DNA of 33,951 nucleotides from an uncultured Bacteroides sp. (GTDB lineage: Bacteria; Bacteroidota; Bacteroidia; Bacteroidales; Bacteroidaceae): positions 1 to 33,951 of the forward strand of contig CASGED010000024.1 of NCBI GenBank assembly GCA_949300425.1. The letters are read 5' to 3'. Below are positions 7,858 through 16,978 of this stretch, piece after piece. Positions within the stretch are counted from its first letter, which is position 1. Each line of letters starts with the position of its first letter. The translations under genes were made by a program, and so were the position numbers. A model generated the notes under the pieces. The model had not been told where the DNA came from. It was given only the letters and a program-made list of their open reading frames with translations, and did no database searches.

Positions 7858-7918
7858 ACGATTAGTAATCGTTCACCTGTACGATTAGTAATCGTCACGC
7901 TGTACGATTACTAATCGT
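7858..7918. repeat. three 15-bp palindromes spaced 23 bp apart
   Basis: acgattagtaatcgt occurs at 7858-7872 and 7881-7895, and its reverse complement acgattactaatcgt at 7904-7918. Each is a perfect 7-bp dyad around one central base. Start-to-start distance is 23 bp both times. The array lies in a gene-free stretch (7669-7990) between the converging korC and purT ends, so no promoter it could obviously regulate is adjacent. Confidence 0.85.
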
Positions 7919-7990
7919 GTCGGCATAGCAGCTATATTGCCTGAATGAGGCAGCTAATTGCTACCGATTTCCAGCCAAACTCTTTCTACG

Positions 7991-9157
7991 TCAATAGACC
8001 TCGACTTTAGCAGCCAACGCCTTTGTCTTGTCACGCAGGGCTTCAAGGTCGCTTCCCAAAGGTGCGTTGCACACCACTACACCCATGCGACGATTGACAC
8101 GTGTCGCAGGTTTGCCGAAGATACGGATGTCCGCGTCTTCCTCGCACGTCACGTTTTCAATGCCACGATAATTGGGCTGCTCCTGACTGGCGACAGGTGA
8201 AAGGATGACCGCACTGGCTCCCATCCGCAACAACTTCACACCGGGAATAGGCAAGCCCAACACGGCACGTAAGTGCAACTCAAATTCATTCAGATTTTGC
8301 GTGCCCGCCAATGTCACCATGCCTGTATCGTGCGGACGAGGGGATAACTCGGAGAAATAGACTCCGTTTTCATGGCTCAAAAAGAACTCCACGCCCCAAA
8401 TACCGGCACCAGTCAAAGCGCAAGTCACCTTCTCAGCCATCATCTGCGCCTCCTTCAAATGTTCAGGATCAATGGGCGCCGGCTGGAAGCTTTCGCGATA
8501 GTCTCCACTCTTCTGCACATGACCGATGGGCGGACAAAACAACGTAGGGCCATTCTTTTGGGTAACGGTCAGCAAAGTTATTTCACTATCAAATTTGATA
8601 AACTCCTCAATGATAAGTTCCTTGATGTCGCCCCGGCTTCCGTTGCATCCATATTCCCAAGCATGCTCCAACTCCTCCGCGCTCTTCACCAATGATTGCC
8701 CTTTGCCTGAGGAGGACATCAACGGTTTCACCACGCAGGGGAAACCTATTTTCCCGGCGGCTTCCTTCAATTCGTCCAAAGATTTGGCATAATAATAGCG
8801 GGCTGTCTTCAAACCCAATTCCTTGGCTGCCAAGTCACGGATGGCCTTTCGGTTCATAGTGTAGTTGACGGCACGTGCGCTGGGCACAACCTGAATACCT
8901 TCTTTTTCAAAATCGTATAAGCGTTCGGTACGGATAGCTTCAATCTCAGGTACAATGATGTCCGGCTGATGCTTACGTACTACTCGCTCCAGCGCATCAC
9001 CGTCAAGCATACTGAAAACTTCGCACTCATCGGCTACCTGCATGGCGGGTGCTCCCGCATACGAATCACATGCAATGATATGTTGTCCCAAACGTTGGGC
9101 AGCAATCACAAATTCTTTTCCCAGCTCGCCAGAGCCTAATAATAGAATCTTTTTCAT
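7991..9157 (-). CDS. purT: formate-dependent GAR transformylase
   Basis: Phosphoribosylglycinamide formyltransferase 2, which uses formate and ATP in the third step of purine synthesis. The 388-residue length is normal. The ATP-grasp architecture is clear: N-terminal pre-ATP domain ([15 protein letters not shown], then [12 protein letters not shown]), ATP-binding domain with [17 protein letters not shown] (about residues 139-155), and the metal-binding [27 protein letters not shown]. PurK-like carboxylases are less likely because of EIEAIRTE and SSSGKGQS. It lies 14 bp downstream of the DUF4301 gene and is probably co-transcribed with it. Confidence 0.95.
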   Translation of the reverse strand: MKKILLLGSGELGKEFVIAAQRLGQHIIACDSYAGAPAMQVADECEVFSMLDGDALERVVRKHQPDIIVPEIEAIRTERLYDFEKEGIQVVPSARAVNYTMNRKAIRDLAAKELGLKTARYYYAKSLDELKEAAGKIGFPCVVKPLMSSSGKGQSLVKSAEELEHAWEYGCNGSRGDIKELIIEEFIKFDSEITLLTVTQKNGPTLFCPPIGHVQKSGDYRESFQPAPIDPEHLKEAQMMAEKVTCALTGAGIWGVEFFLSHENGVYFSELSPRPHDTGMVTLAGTQNLNEFELHLRAVLGLPIPGVKLLRMGASAVILSPVASQEQPNYRGIENVTCEEDADIRIFGKPATRVNRRMGVVVCNAPLGSDLEALRDKTKALAAKVEVY

Positions 9158-9171
9158 TAAGTATATGTTAG

Positions 9172-10692
9172 TTATTGATGCTGTTCTCTCAACAAGTCAT
9201 TAACGGTCTTCACCGGATTAAATGTCGTCAAAGGCACCTCAACAAAGACGGTATTCCAATCGCTCATCGCCCCATTCCACAAACCGGGAAGTTCAAGCGC
9301 CTTCAAATCTTTGCCGTTCTTAGACTTCCGCGAAATAAAGCCCGTAGCCTTGTCTACGTAGTTCACCAAGTCGAACTTATGCCCCTTGTAATCACGCACG
9401 GCACATACCAAATCTACCGGATTGAAGTGCGTGCCCTTCTCGAACATACTCTTCTTTTCGGGGTCATTCATATCTATCTGCGAGCTTTCGAGGATTTGCA
9501 AAGAGATGGTGCCGTCCGGATTGTAAGCCAAGAAAGGACCTCCACCAGGCTCGCCCACATTCTTCACCATACCGCACACACGCATCGGACGATTCAGTTT
9601 CTTCTTCAGGTAGATAACCAATTCGGCGTCTTCCAGATTCTTCACTTCCGGATTCTTGCAATGCAACTGCTTTTGTAGGAATTGCAGGATTTCAAGCACT
9701 TGCTCATGCTTGTACTTGCCTGTATCCAGCAGTTGCAGATAGGCGAAGGTTTTTTGTTGCAAGGCCACCAACACGCCCGCCAGCAGTTTCTTGTACAACA
9801 CCGTGTCACCCTTCAATTTGTCGGGCACCACGTTATCTATATTTTTTACGAATATTACATCCGCATCAAGATCATTCAAATTCTCTATCAACGCCCCGTG
9901 TCCGCCCGGACGGAATACAAGATTACCCTTGTCATCGCGGAAGGGTCGGTTGTCCATGTCTGCAGCGATGGTGTCCGTGCTGGGCTTTTGCTCCGAAAAG
10001 GTCACGTTATAATCCACACCATACTTCTTGGCGTACTTCGAGGCTTTCTCTTCCACCAAAGCCTTGAACAATTGGCGATGTTCGGGCGAAACAGTGAAAT
10101 GGATATTCACCTTTCCATTCTTATTAGCGGCATAGAGCGCACCTTCTACCAAATGTTCCTCTACAGGCGTGCGGCTTCCGTCTTCATAACGATGGAATTT
10201 CAGCAAACCTTTCGGCAGGGCGCCATAGTTCAAGCCTGCGGCTTCGAGCAGAGCCGCTACCACAGATTTGTAATTGCCTTCGGCCATCAGAACGGGAATA
10301 TCTTTTCCCGTATTCTTCTGACATGCCTCATTCAGGTCATCATAGAATGCGAAGTGCTCAATCTGGGCAAAAAATTTCTTTTCAAAATCCGTTTGGGGAA
10401 CATCATAGTCTGCGCCTAAGAATTCAAACATATTCTTGAACATGCGACTTGCCGCTCCTGACGCGGGCACAAACTTCACTACAACCTTGTCAGTCTGTGT
10501 ATAAGCTTCCCACGCATCCAAGTACTTTTTTTGGTCATCAGCATCAGGGGACAAGATTCCATCCTCTACAGATGCGGCTGAGAACAACTTCAGGTACGGG
10601 AAACCTTTTTTAAAACAAGCCAACTGCGTGGCTATTTGCTCTTCTGAGATGCCTTTCTTCTCCAGCAACTCTTTGTCTTGAGGTGTTAACAT
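9172..10692 (-). CDS. DUF4301 family protein, probable UDPGP-like nucleotidyltransferase
   Basis: A 506-residue cytoplasmic protein that I recognise as DUF4301, a family of unknown function. The start at 10692 ([10 protein letters not shown]) was preferred over the one 12 codons upstream. Several segments resemble sugar-nucleotide pyrophosphorylases: [11 protein letters not shown] (76-86) at the place of the GGxGTR nucleotide loop, [18 protein letters not shown] (159-176) like the PKG/TP motif, TFSEQKPS (231-238), and [12 protein letters not shown] (261-272) followed by [11 protein letters not shown] (281-291), close to the PxGHG and NIDN motifs of UDP-sugar pyrophosphorylases. I infer the same fold; the substrate is unknown. 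It is upstream of purT in one probable operon. Confidence 0.8.
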   Translation of the reverse strand: MLTPQDKELLEKKGISEEQIATQLACFKKGFPYLKLFSAASVEDGILSPDADDQKKYLDAWEAYTQTDKVVVKFVPASGAASRMFKNMFEFLGADYDVPQTDFEKKFFAQIEHFAFYDDLNEACQKNTGKDIPVLMAEGNYKSVVAALLEAAGLNYGALPKGLLKFHRYEDGSRTPVEEHLVEGALYAANKNGKVNIHFTVSPEHRQLFKALVEEKASKYAKKYGVDYNVTFSEQKPSTDTIAADMDNRPFRDDKGNLVFRPGGHGALIENLNDLDADVIFVKNIDNVVPDKLKGDTVLYKKLLAGVLVALQQKTFAYLQLLDTGKYKHEQVLEILQFLQKQLHCKNPEVKNLEDAELVIYLKKKLNRPMRVCGMVKNVGEPGGGPFLAYNPDGTISLQILESSQIDMNDPEKKSMFEKGTHFNPVDLVCAVRDYKGHKFDLVNYVDKATGFISRKSKNGKDLKALELPGLWNGAMSDWNTVFVEVPLTTFNPVKTVNDLLREQHQ

Positions 10693-10775
10693 AATATATG
10701 GAATAAGTGATAATGAATTTTTGCCCAAAATTACAAAAAAACGCCAATAGGCAAGAAGATAATGCGGAAAAAAAC

Positions 10776-10783
10776 TATCTTTA
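10776..10783 (+). promoter_or_regulatory. -7-like box for relA
   Basis: TATCTTTA differs from TAnnTTTG at the last base and lies 23 bp before the ATG at 10807. On the other strand TAATTTTG (10726-10733) is placed to serve the DUF4301 gene. Neither has a clear TTG partner. Confidence 0.4.
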
Positions 10784-10806
10784 CGCCCATAAAATTATGA
10801 ACGACT

Positions 10807-13023
10807 ATGATTACCGAGGATTTTTTTACCCCTGAGGAGAAGAAACTTTTGTTCGTCCTCTATCGGAAATTACTAAAATTATCGGGCGACACGCTCCTGA
10901 AGGGTGATTGCCGCAAGCTGAAATTTGACCTTGTACACTCTATACAAACCAATCGCATACACCGCGACGTATTCGGACTGAACCCCCTCATAAAGGACAT
11001 GCAAACAGCTGTCATCGTGGCCGAAGAAATAGGCATGAGACGAGCGTCCATCTTGGGGGTGATGCTGCACGACTCTGTCCGGTGCGGCACCTACACCATT
11101 GAGGACATTAACCGCAATTATGGCGAGGACGTGGCAGGCATTATCCGGGGACTTATCCGCGTCAACGATTTGTATGACAAGAGTCCCACCATCGAATCGG
11201 AGAACTTCCGCAACCTCCTGCTCTCGTTTGCCGAAGACATGCGTGTCATCCTCATCATGATAGCCAGTCGCGTCAACATCATGCGCCAAATAAAGGATGC
11301 CGAGAATGACGAGGCACGCCGGCGCGTAGCTGACGAAGCGGCCTATCTCTATGCCCCTTTAGCCCATAAATTGGGATTGTACAAACTGAAATCGGAGTTA
11401 GAAGACCTCTCACTAAAGTACACCGAACACGATGTCTACTATCATATCAAGGACAAGCTAAACGCCACCAAGGCCGCACGAGACAAGTACATCGAAGCCT
11501 TCATCGGGCCGATACAGAAGAAGTTGGAAGAAGCCGGATTAAGATTCCACATCAAAGGCCGCACCAAGTCCATCCACTCCATCTATCAGAAGATGAAGAA
11601 GCAGCAATGCCCCTTCGAAGGCGTGTACGACCTCTTCGCCATACGTGTCATCCTCAACTCCGCACCCGACAAGGAAAAACAGGAGTGCTGGCAGGTGTAC
11701 TCCATTGTCACCGACATGTATCAGCCCAACCCCAAACGCCTGCGCGACTGGCTTTCCGTACCCAAGAGTAACGGCTACGAATCGTTACACATCACGGTGT
11801 TAGGGCCTGAAGGCAAGTGGGTGGAAGTACAAATACGCACAGAGCGCATGGACGAGATAGCCGAACGAGGTCTTGCCGCCCATTGGCGTTACAAAGGAAT
11901 CAAAGGAGAAAGCGGGCTGGACGAATGGCTTACCTCCGTGCGCGAAGCGCTGGAAAATTCGGATAACGACCTCGAAGCCATGGACCGCTTCAAACTCGAC
12001 CTCTACGAGGACGAAGTGTTCGTCTTTACCCCCAAAGGCGATCTCTTCAAGCTGGGCAAAGGCGCCACAGTGCTCGACTTTGCCTTCCACATTCACACCC
12101 AAGTGGGATGTCGGTGCATTGGCGCCAAGGTGAACGGACGAAACGTCCAGTTGAAGCAAGTGCTCCAAAGCGGCGACCAGGTGGAAATATTAACCTCGAA
12201 CACCCAAACGCCCAAGCAAGACTGGCTGAACATCGTCACCACGTCAAAGGCACGAACCAAGATAAAGCAGGCCTTGAAGGAAATGGCTTCCCGACAAACG
12301 GCCTTCGCCCGCGAGATGCTGGAACGCAAGTTCAAGAACCGCAAGATAGAATATGACGATCCCACCATGATGCGGCTCATCAAGCGTATGGGCTATAAAG
12401 TGGTCACAGAGTTTTATCAGGCGGTGGCCGATGAAACACTGGACGTGAACGACATCATCGACCGCTACGTGGAGCAACAGAAGCGTGAAAACGATGCGCA
12501 TGAAGAGATACAATACCGTAGTGCCGAAAGTTACAACCTTACCTCGCCCTCCAAAGAAGAAACTTCGACGAAGGAAGACGTACTGGTCATCGACCAGAAC
12601 CTGAAAGGGCTGGATTATAAACTGGCCAAATGTTGTACCCCCATCTATGGTGACGATGTTTTTGGCTTCGTCAGTGTTACAGGAGGCATCAAGATACATC
12701 GGTGCGATTGTCCCAATGCGGCCGAATTGCGCTCACGATTCGGATATCGCATCGTCAAGGCGCGCTGGGCAGGCAAGAGTCAGGGCACGCAATACCCTAT
12801 CACTTTGCGCGTAGTGGGACATGACGACATTGGCATTGTCACCAACATTACTTCCATCATCTCCAAAGAGACGGGGATTACCTTGCGTAGCATCGGCATC
12901 GATTCCCATGACGGCCTTTTCTCTGGCACGCTGACCGTCATGGTGGGTGACACCGGACACTTAGAGGCACTCATCAAAAAGTTGCGCACAGTGAAAGGGG
13001 TGAAGCAGGTGGCAAGAAACTGA
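10807..13023 (+). CDS. relA: RelA/SpoT family (p)ppGpp synthetase
   Basis: A long RSH protein of 738 residues that makes the stringent-response alarmone. Order of domains: HD hydrolase region (about 40-200), synthetase (about 240-365, with GRTKSIHSIYQKM, FEGVYDLFAIRVIL and GYESLHITVLG), TGS (about 403-465, VFVFTPKGDLFKL), a cysteine-bearing region (AKCCTPIYGDD, HRCDCPN) and C-terminal ACT (about 663-735). The hydrolase site looks inactive: His88-Asp89 remains, but the ED following it is replaced by Arg-Cys, and the usual ADRLHN reads ASRVNI (Ser154 for Asp). I infer a synthetase-only, RelA-like enzyme, with a second RSH protein elsewhere likely to degrade ppGpp. Confidence 0.93.
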   Translation: MITEDFFTPEEKKLLFVLYRKLLKLSGDTLLKGDCRKLKFDLVHSIQTNRIHRDVFGLNPLIKDMQTAVIVAEEIGMRRASILGVMLHDSVRCGTYTIEDINRNYGEDVAGIIRGLIRVNDLYDKSPTIESENFRNLLLSFAEDMRVILIMIASRVNIMRQIKDAENDEARRRVADEAAYLYAPLAHKLGLYKLKSELEDLSLKYTEHDVYYHIKDKLNATKAARDKYIEAFIGPIQKKLEEAGLRFHIKGRTKSIHSIYQKMKKQQCPFEGVYDLFAIRVILNSAPDKEKQECWQVYSIVTDMYQPNPKRLRDWLSVPKSNGYESLHITVLGPEGKWVEVQIRTERMDEIAERGLAAHWRYKGIKGESGLDEWLTSVREALENSDNDLEAMDRFKLDLYEDEVFVFTPKGDLFKLGKGATVLDFAFHIHTQVGCRCIGAKVNGRNVQLKQVLQSGDQVEILTSNTQTPKQDWLNIVTTSKARTKIKQALKEMASRQTAFAREMLERKFKNRKIEYDDPTMMRLIKRMGYKVVTEFYQAVADETLDVNDIIDRYVEQQKRENDAHEEIQYRSAESYNLTSPSKEETSTKEDVLVIDQNLKGLDYKLAKCCTPIYGDDVFGFVSVTGGIKIHRCDCPNAAELRSRFGYRIVKARWAGKSQGTQYPITLRVVGHDDIGIVTNITSIISKETGITLRSIGIDSHDGLFSGTLTVMVGDTGHLEALIKKLRTVKGVKQVARN

Positions 13024-13040
13024 GAGAAAAAAGCTCCACT

Positions 13041-14165
13041 TCACCGCTTCACCAATCCAATCTTTGCATTGAGTTTGAAATACCAAATGCCGTTTTCACG
13101 TTCCAAAAATCCGTATCTGTCTTTCTCCAACGGTCCTTTCTCGAAGCGGGAATTCTGGTAAAGAAAGTCGGCAAACTCCTTGCGCCTCGACTGATGATAG
13201 CCAAGCACTTCCCCTTGCCCGTCCACTAAGAACAAGCCTTCCACAGCCGAATCCGTGCCGTTGAATATTTTGGCGGGACGCATGCCCAAGGCCAAGGCAA
13301 GGAGGAATTGCTTCATCTTGTATTCGTAAAAACGATGCTTCTGTATTAGCTCGTCCTTTATTTTCAGGGGATTGATTCCTTTGATACGTTCCGTCAACTC
13401 GGGCACGCGGGTGATTCCCTCTAAGTGCATGAGACGTACCATCTCGGCCAACATGCGAGGAAAGTGCAGGTCTATCATCAGGAGGTTACAACGAAACACA
13501 CGGTCAGCCACGTCGCTATACTTCAGCACGCCGCCCAACCGCTCTATCATCCGCATACGCTCGGCCACCTCAGTAGACGACCCAGGCAGAGCGTTGACTT
13601 TGTTCACCGTAGGAACGGCAAACTTCACGCCCGTCTGCTCCAGCTTCAGGTTGGCAGTCCGTCCGCCATCCAGCAAGGGGTTCATCGGGCTGAGGCGACA
13701 CCGCACATTGAAGCCCGCCAGCGGAGCATCTGCATGCCAAAAGGCTACTTTAAAATCTGTCCGATCATCAGTCTTTGCCTCCAGGTCATAGATGCGTACA
13801 GCGTCCAAAAATCCTTCCAACGCATCGGGTACTTCCACTTCTTCGCCTGACACGCTCCGAAGTAAATCCAACACCATACGGGCCGCCTCGCCAAAGTCGG
13901 CACGAGGAAAACGTTCAGGCTCACTTCCCGCCTTGGGAGTAAACACACCATTTCTATCGGTCTCGCCCGCCATTACGCAAACATACTCCTCTTCTATATA
14001 ATAGCGGCGGGTGCCGTCATGTTCCTCACGTTGTACAAGGGCTATCCGCCAACAGGCGTTTTCATCTCTCCGGGCATCGGGTGTCCCCATGTACACACAT
14101 CCATCTGCCAGTAGGCGAAAGAAGGCATACACTTCGCCCAATTCTCTTTTCGTAGCTATAAACAT
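13041..14165 (-). CDS. HpaII-like type II restriction endonuclease, solitary
   Basis: A 374-residue protein resembling R.HpaII from end to end in my recollection of that family. Matching stretches are the N-terminus (KRELGEVYAFFRLLADG, 6-22), GFNVRCRL (151-158), FYEYKMKQFLLALALGM (279-295), PAKIFNG (297-303) and the C-terminal ERENGIWYFKLNAKIGL. The start at 14165 was preferred over 14195 because it aligns with the HpaII N-terminus and clears the yigZ stop by 10 bp. No DNA methyltransferase is found in the window. At the presumed catalytic SIKS-like segment, NVRC puts Arg155 where I expect Lys, so activity is uncertain. It is convergent with relA, with a 17-bp gap. Confidence 0.75.
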   Translation of the reverse strand: MFIATKRELGEVYAFFRLLADGCVYMGTPDARRDENACWRIALVQREEHDGTRRYYIEEEYVCVMAGETDRNGVFTPKAGSEPERFPRADFGEAARMVLDLLRSVSGEEVEVPDALEGFLDAVRIYDLEAKTDDRTDFKVAFWHADAPLAGFNVRCRLSPMNPLLDGGRTANLKLEQTGVKFAVPTVNKVNALPGSSTEVAERMRMIERLGGVLKYSDVADRVFRCNLLMIDLHFPRMLAEMVRLMHLEGITRVPELTERIKGINPLKIKDELIQKHRFYEYKMKQFLLALALGMRPAKIFNGTDSAVEGLFLVDGQGEVLGYHQSRRKEFADFLYQNSRFEKGPLEKDRYGFLERENGIWYFKLNAKIGLVKR

Positions 14166-14175
14166 ATCTATGCTT

Positions 14176-14784
14176 CTATAAGTTTTCTTCTTCAAAGCGC
14201 AAGGTTTCCACTTTCTCCAACCGTGCGCGGAGTTTCGGCATCAGAGAAGAGCGGATGCGAAGCTTCATACTGCAATCCGTGTCATAGCCTTGCGCCACTA
14301 TCTCCGGACCTTCTTCCTTGACGATACGCATCACATCGTTCATAAACGGATATTCAAACCAGAAGCTCACTTCGGCATCCACCGTGCGTTCTTCCACGTG
14401 GGCGGAAGCAAGGGCTTCGGCCGCGGCGGTCTTATAAGCCACTATCAATCCGCTGGTGCCCAGTTTGATGCCACCAAAGTAACGTACCACAATAATCAGG
14501 ATATCCGTCAGCTCGTGGGAGTTGATTTGACCCAGGATAGGACGTCCCGCCGTACCGGAAGGCTCTCCGTTGTCGTTCGCACGGAAGTCCTTGCGTTCAG
14601 GACCCAGCATATAGGCATAGCATACGTGGCGAGCATCGTAATACTTCTTCTGATAAGTCTCCAAGTGTGCTTTCACTTCGTCCACCGTCCGCACGGGCAA
14701 GGCGATGGCTATGAATTTACTTCGCTTCTCGGTGTAAATGCTCTCGGCGGGCGCAGTGATGGTTTTATAGGTATCTCCGTTCAT
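14176..14784 (-). CDS. yigZ: IMPACT/YigZ family protein
   Basis: A 202-residue member of the UPF0029 family. The N-terminal IMPACT domain is recognisable (RSKFIAIALPV, DARHVCYAYMLG, NDNGEPSGTAGRPIL, VVRYFGGIKLGTSGL), followed by the DUF1949-type ferredoxin-like domain in the last 70 residues. Its biochemical role is not settled; eukaryotic IMPACT acts on translational control. The start at 14784 is used because a good promoter box sits directly upstream and the longer reading would extend through it. The HpaII-like gene follows after 10 bp and is probably co-transcribed. Confidence 0.92.
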   Translation of the reverse strand: MNGDTYKTITAPAESIYTEKRSKFIAIALPVRTVDEVKAHLETYQKKYYDARHVCYAYMLGPERKDFRANDNGEPSGTAGRPILGQINSHELTDILIIVVRYFGGIKLGTSGLIVAYKTAAAEALASAHVEERTVDAEVSFWFEYPFMNDVMRIVKEEGPEIVAQGYDTDCSMKLRIRSSLMPKLRARLEKVETLRFEEENL

Positions 14785-14789
14785 GGGGG

Positions 14790-14820
14790 CAAATATACGG
14801 AAATTTATATAACTTTGCAA
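14790..14820 (-). promoter_or_regulatory. promoter of yigZ
   Basis: On the minus strand TTG (14820-14818), 20 bp, then TATATTTG (14797-14790) is a full match to the Bacteroides pattern. The -7 box ends only 5 bp before the yigZ ATG, so the leader is extremely short or absent. Confidence 0.75.
14810..14817 (+). promoter_or_regulatory. -7 box for glycerate kinase gene
   Basis: TAACTTTG ends 5 bp before the ATG at 14823. It touches the -33 TTG of the divergent yigZ promoter, so the two promoters overlap physically. No TTG lies 20 bp upstream. Confidence 0.55.
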
Positions 14821-14822
14821 CC

Positions 14823-15953
14823 ATGAAAAAGATTGTCCTTGCCATCGATTCCTTTAAGGGATGCCTCACTTCCAACGAAGCCGAAGCGGCCTGCGCGGAA
14901 GGCATCCGGCAGGCGTACCCGCACTGCTCCATCGTCAGCGTGCCGATAGCCGATGGGGGCGAGGGCATGTTGAACGCACTCCGAGGATTGGGTGGAGAAG
15001 AAATACAAGTACGTGTGCAAGGTCCGCTTGAGAAAAAGGTGGACGCACGTTACCGCCTCTCACCTGATGAACGGACAGCGTACATCGAAATGGCTTCGGC
15101 CAGCGGACTGACGTTAGTGCCACCGGAGAAACAAAATCCGATGCTGACCTCGACCTACGGCACGGGGCAACTGATGCGCCACGCCATCGACTGCGGATGC
15201 CAGCGTCTGGTCATCGGGCTGGGCGGAAGCGCCACCAACGATGGGGGTATGGGGATGCTTCGGGCATTGGGCTATCGGTTTTTCGATTGCGAAGGCAAGG
15301 CGTTGGAAGGGCGAGGCAAAGACTTAGACAAAGTTAGGCGAATAGATGACAGATTCGTGCTTCCTACATTAATAGACGTACAATTTACTGCCGCTTGTGA
15401 TGTGCGCAATCCTTTTTATGGCCCGCAAGGAGCCGCCTATGTCTTTGCGCTGCAAAAAGGAGCTACCCCCTCGATGTTGGAAACTTTAGACAAAGGGCTG
15501 AAGCATTGGGCCGAACTGATGGCAGATACTACGGGATGCAATGTCGCGTCCTTGCCCGGTGCAGGAGCGGCCGGCGGCTTGGGGGGCGCATTAGCCGCCT
15601 TCTTGAAAGCTGAACTCAGGCCGGGCATCGACTTGCTATTGGAAGCCAACCGCTTCACAGAGCTAATACAAGACGCTGATTGCATCATCACCGGCGAAGG
15701 AAAGGCCGACCGCCAGACGCTGATGGGCAAGGTGCCTACCGGAGTGCTTCGGGCGACACGACAAGTGGGAGACATCCCTACCCTGCTGATAGCCGGGCAG
15801 GTGGAAGACGAAGACGAACTGCTCAACGCCGGGTTCCGATGCGTGCGCGCCGTTACCCCTGCGGACATGCCTTTGGCCCGCGCCCTGCAAAAAGAAACGG
15901 CTCAGGCCAACATTCGCCGAAAAACGGCAACTATCTTGAAAGAAATATTTTAG
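14823..15953 (+). CDS. glxK: glycerate kinase
   Basis: A 376-residue glycerate kinase of the GarK/GlxK family, phosphorylating D-glycerate with ATP to 2-phosphoglycerate (or 3-phosphoglycerate; the class cannot be decided here). Diagnostic segments are KIVLAIDSFKGCLTSNEAEAA at the N-terminus, VPIADGGEGM, GLGGSATNDGGMGML, AAGGLGGALAAFL and DCIITGEGKADRQTLMGKVP. It stands alone on the plus strand and converges with the transporter gene, with a 4-bp overlap of the ends. Confidence 0.95.
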   Translation: MKKIVLAIDSFKGCLTSNEAEAACAEGIRQAYPHCSIVSVPIADGGEGMLNALRGLGGEEIQVRVQGPLEKKVDARYRLSPDERTAYIEMASASGLTLVPPEKQNPMLTSTYGTGQLMRHAIDCGCQRLVIGLGGSATNDGGMGMLRALGYRFFDCEGKALEGRGKDLDKVRRIDDRFVLPTLIDVQFTAACDVRNPFYGPQGAAYVFALQKGATPSMLETLDKGLKHWAELMADTTGCNVASLPGAGAAGGLGGALAAFLKAELRPGIDLLLEANRFTELIQDADCIITGEGKADRQTLMGKVPTGVLRATRQVGDIPTLLIAGQVEDEDELLNAGFRCVRAVTPADMPLARALQKETAQANIRRKTATILKEIF

Positions 15954-16873
15954 TGAAATATCCGATGCCGATGCACCTGCACATACTTCTTCGCTGTTGT
16001 TAATAATGGACGGAAGGCCACTATCAAGGTGACAGCCACCAATATCAGGAACACGCCAAAAGCAATACGCGGAGTCAGCCGTTCGTCAAACACCAGCACG
16101 CCGATAAACAAAGCCGTGACAGGCTCCAGCGCCCCCAAGATGGCCGTAGGCGTAGAGCCGATGTAATGGATGGCCTGCGCCATAGTCACCAAAGACACGA
16201 TGGTGGGAAATAAAGCCAACGACACGGCGTTGATGTAATATATAGGTTCGGGAATGGGCTGAAGCTCGGTGCAGAAGTCAAGCCGGACAACATAAATCAG
16301 GATGCCGAACAACAGGGCATAAAAAGTAAGTTTCACCGTAGAAAACTCTCGCAACGAGGAGCGGTTGACCCCCACAATGTAGATAGCATATGTCAGTGAA
16401 GAAAGAAACACGAACAACACGCCCGTCAAATTCAACGTGGTGCCATCGCCTCCCTGATAGAGCATGGAGATGCCCCACAAAGCCAAACCGATAGACAAGC
16501 CCGTCACCACCGACACTTTTTCGTGGAAGAACACGGCCATAATGATGGCTACCAGCAACGGATAAATAAACAGCAACGTGGAAGCGATGCCCGCATCCAT
16601 GTAGTTATAACTCTCGAACAAGAAAAGCGAAGAGGAAGAGAAAAGTAGCCCCATCACCGCCAAAGGCAGAATATCGGCTCTCCGCAAGGCGAAGGATTCC
16701 CCCTTCAGCTTCATCAGGACGCCCATCATCAGCAAAGCGAAGAAATAACGGTAGAACAACACGGAATCCGTATTCATACCGACCGCATAAAGCGGCAAAG
16801 CGAACAAGGGATTCAAGCCATAACTTGCCGCGGCCGTAGCACCATAAGCGACCCCTTTTACACGAGCATTCAT
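15950..16873 (-). CDS. EamA/DMT-superfamily transporter
   Basis: A 307-residue integral membrane protein with about ten hydrophobic segments arranged as two EamA repeats: the first about residues 8-140 and the second about 150-290. The second repeat contains ALEPVTALFIGVLVFDERLTPR, a typical EamA motif. It probably exports or imports a small metabolite across the inner membrane; the substrate cannot be read. The stop overlaps that of glycerate kinase by 4 bp and there is no terminator between the two. Confidence 0.9.
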   Translation of the reverse strand: MNARVKGVAYGATAAASYGLNPLFALPLYAVGMNTDSVLFYRYFFALLMMGVLMKLKGESFALRRADILPLAVMGLLFSSSSLFLFESYNYMDAGIASTLLFIYPLLVAIIMAVFFHEKVSVVTGLSIGLALWGISMLYQGGDGTTLNLTGVLFVFLSSLTYAIYIVGVNRSSLREFSTVKLTFYALLFGILIYVVRLDFCTELQPIPEPIYYINAVSLALFPTIVSLVTMAQAIHYIGSTPTAILGALEPVTALFIGVLVFDERLTPRIAFGVFLILVAVTLIVAFRPLLTTAKKYVQVHRHRIFH

Positions 16874-16918
16874 CTTCCTTACATTATAAATCTAACAAAC
16901 GTTTTCAAAAAACGGGCG

Positions 16919-16926
16919 CAAATATA
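16919..16926 (-). promoter_or_regulatory. -7 box for the DMT transporter gene
   Basis: TATATTTG on the minus strand, 45 bp upstream of the transporter ATG. The expected TTG partner is not evident. Confidence 0.45.
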
Positions 16927-16978
16927 CGAAAAACGGCTGATTTATCACTAACTTAGAGGCCAAATTATTCATCTAACA

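Noticed and set aside
9682-10419. 245-codon plus-strand ORF opposite the DUF4301 gene
   Set aside because: Antisense to a long gene with consistent motifs; no family resemblance, no promoter or spacing to support it.
14166-14195. 10-codon N-terminal extension of the HpaII-like gene
   Set aside because: It would overlap the yigZ coding end; the shorter start aligns with the family N-terminus.
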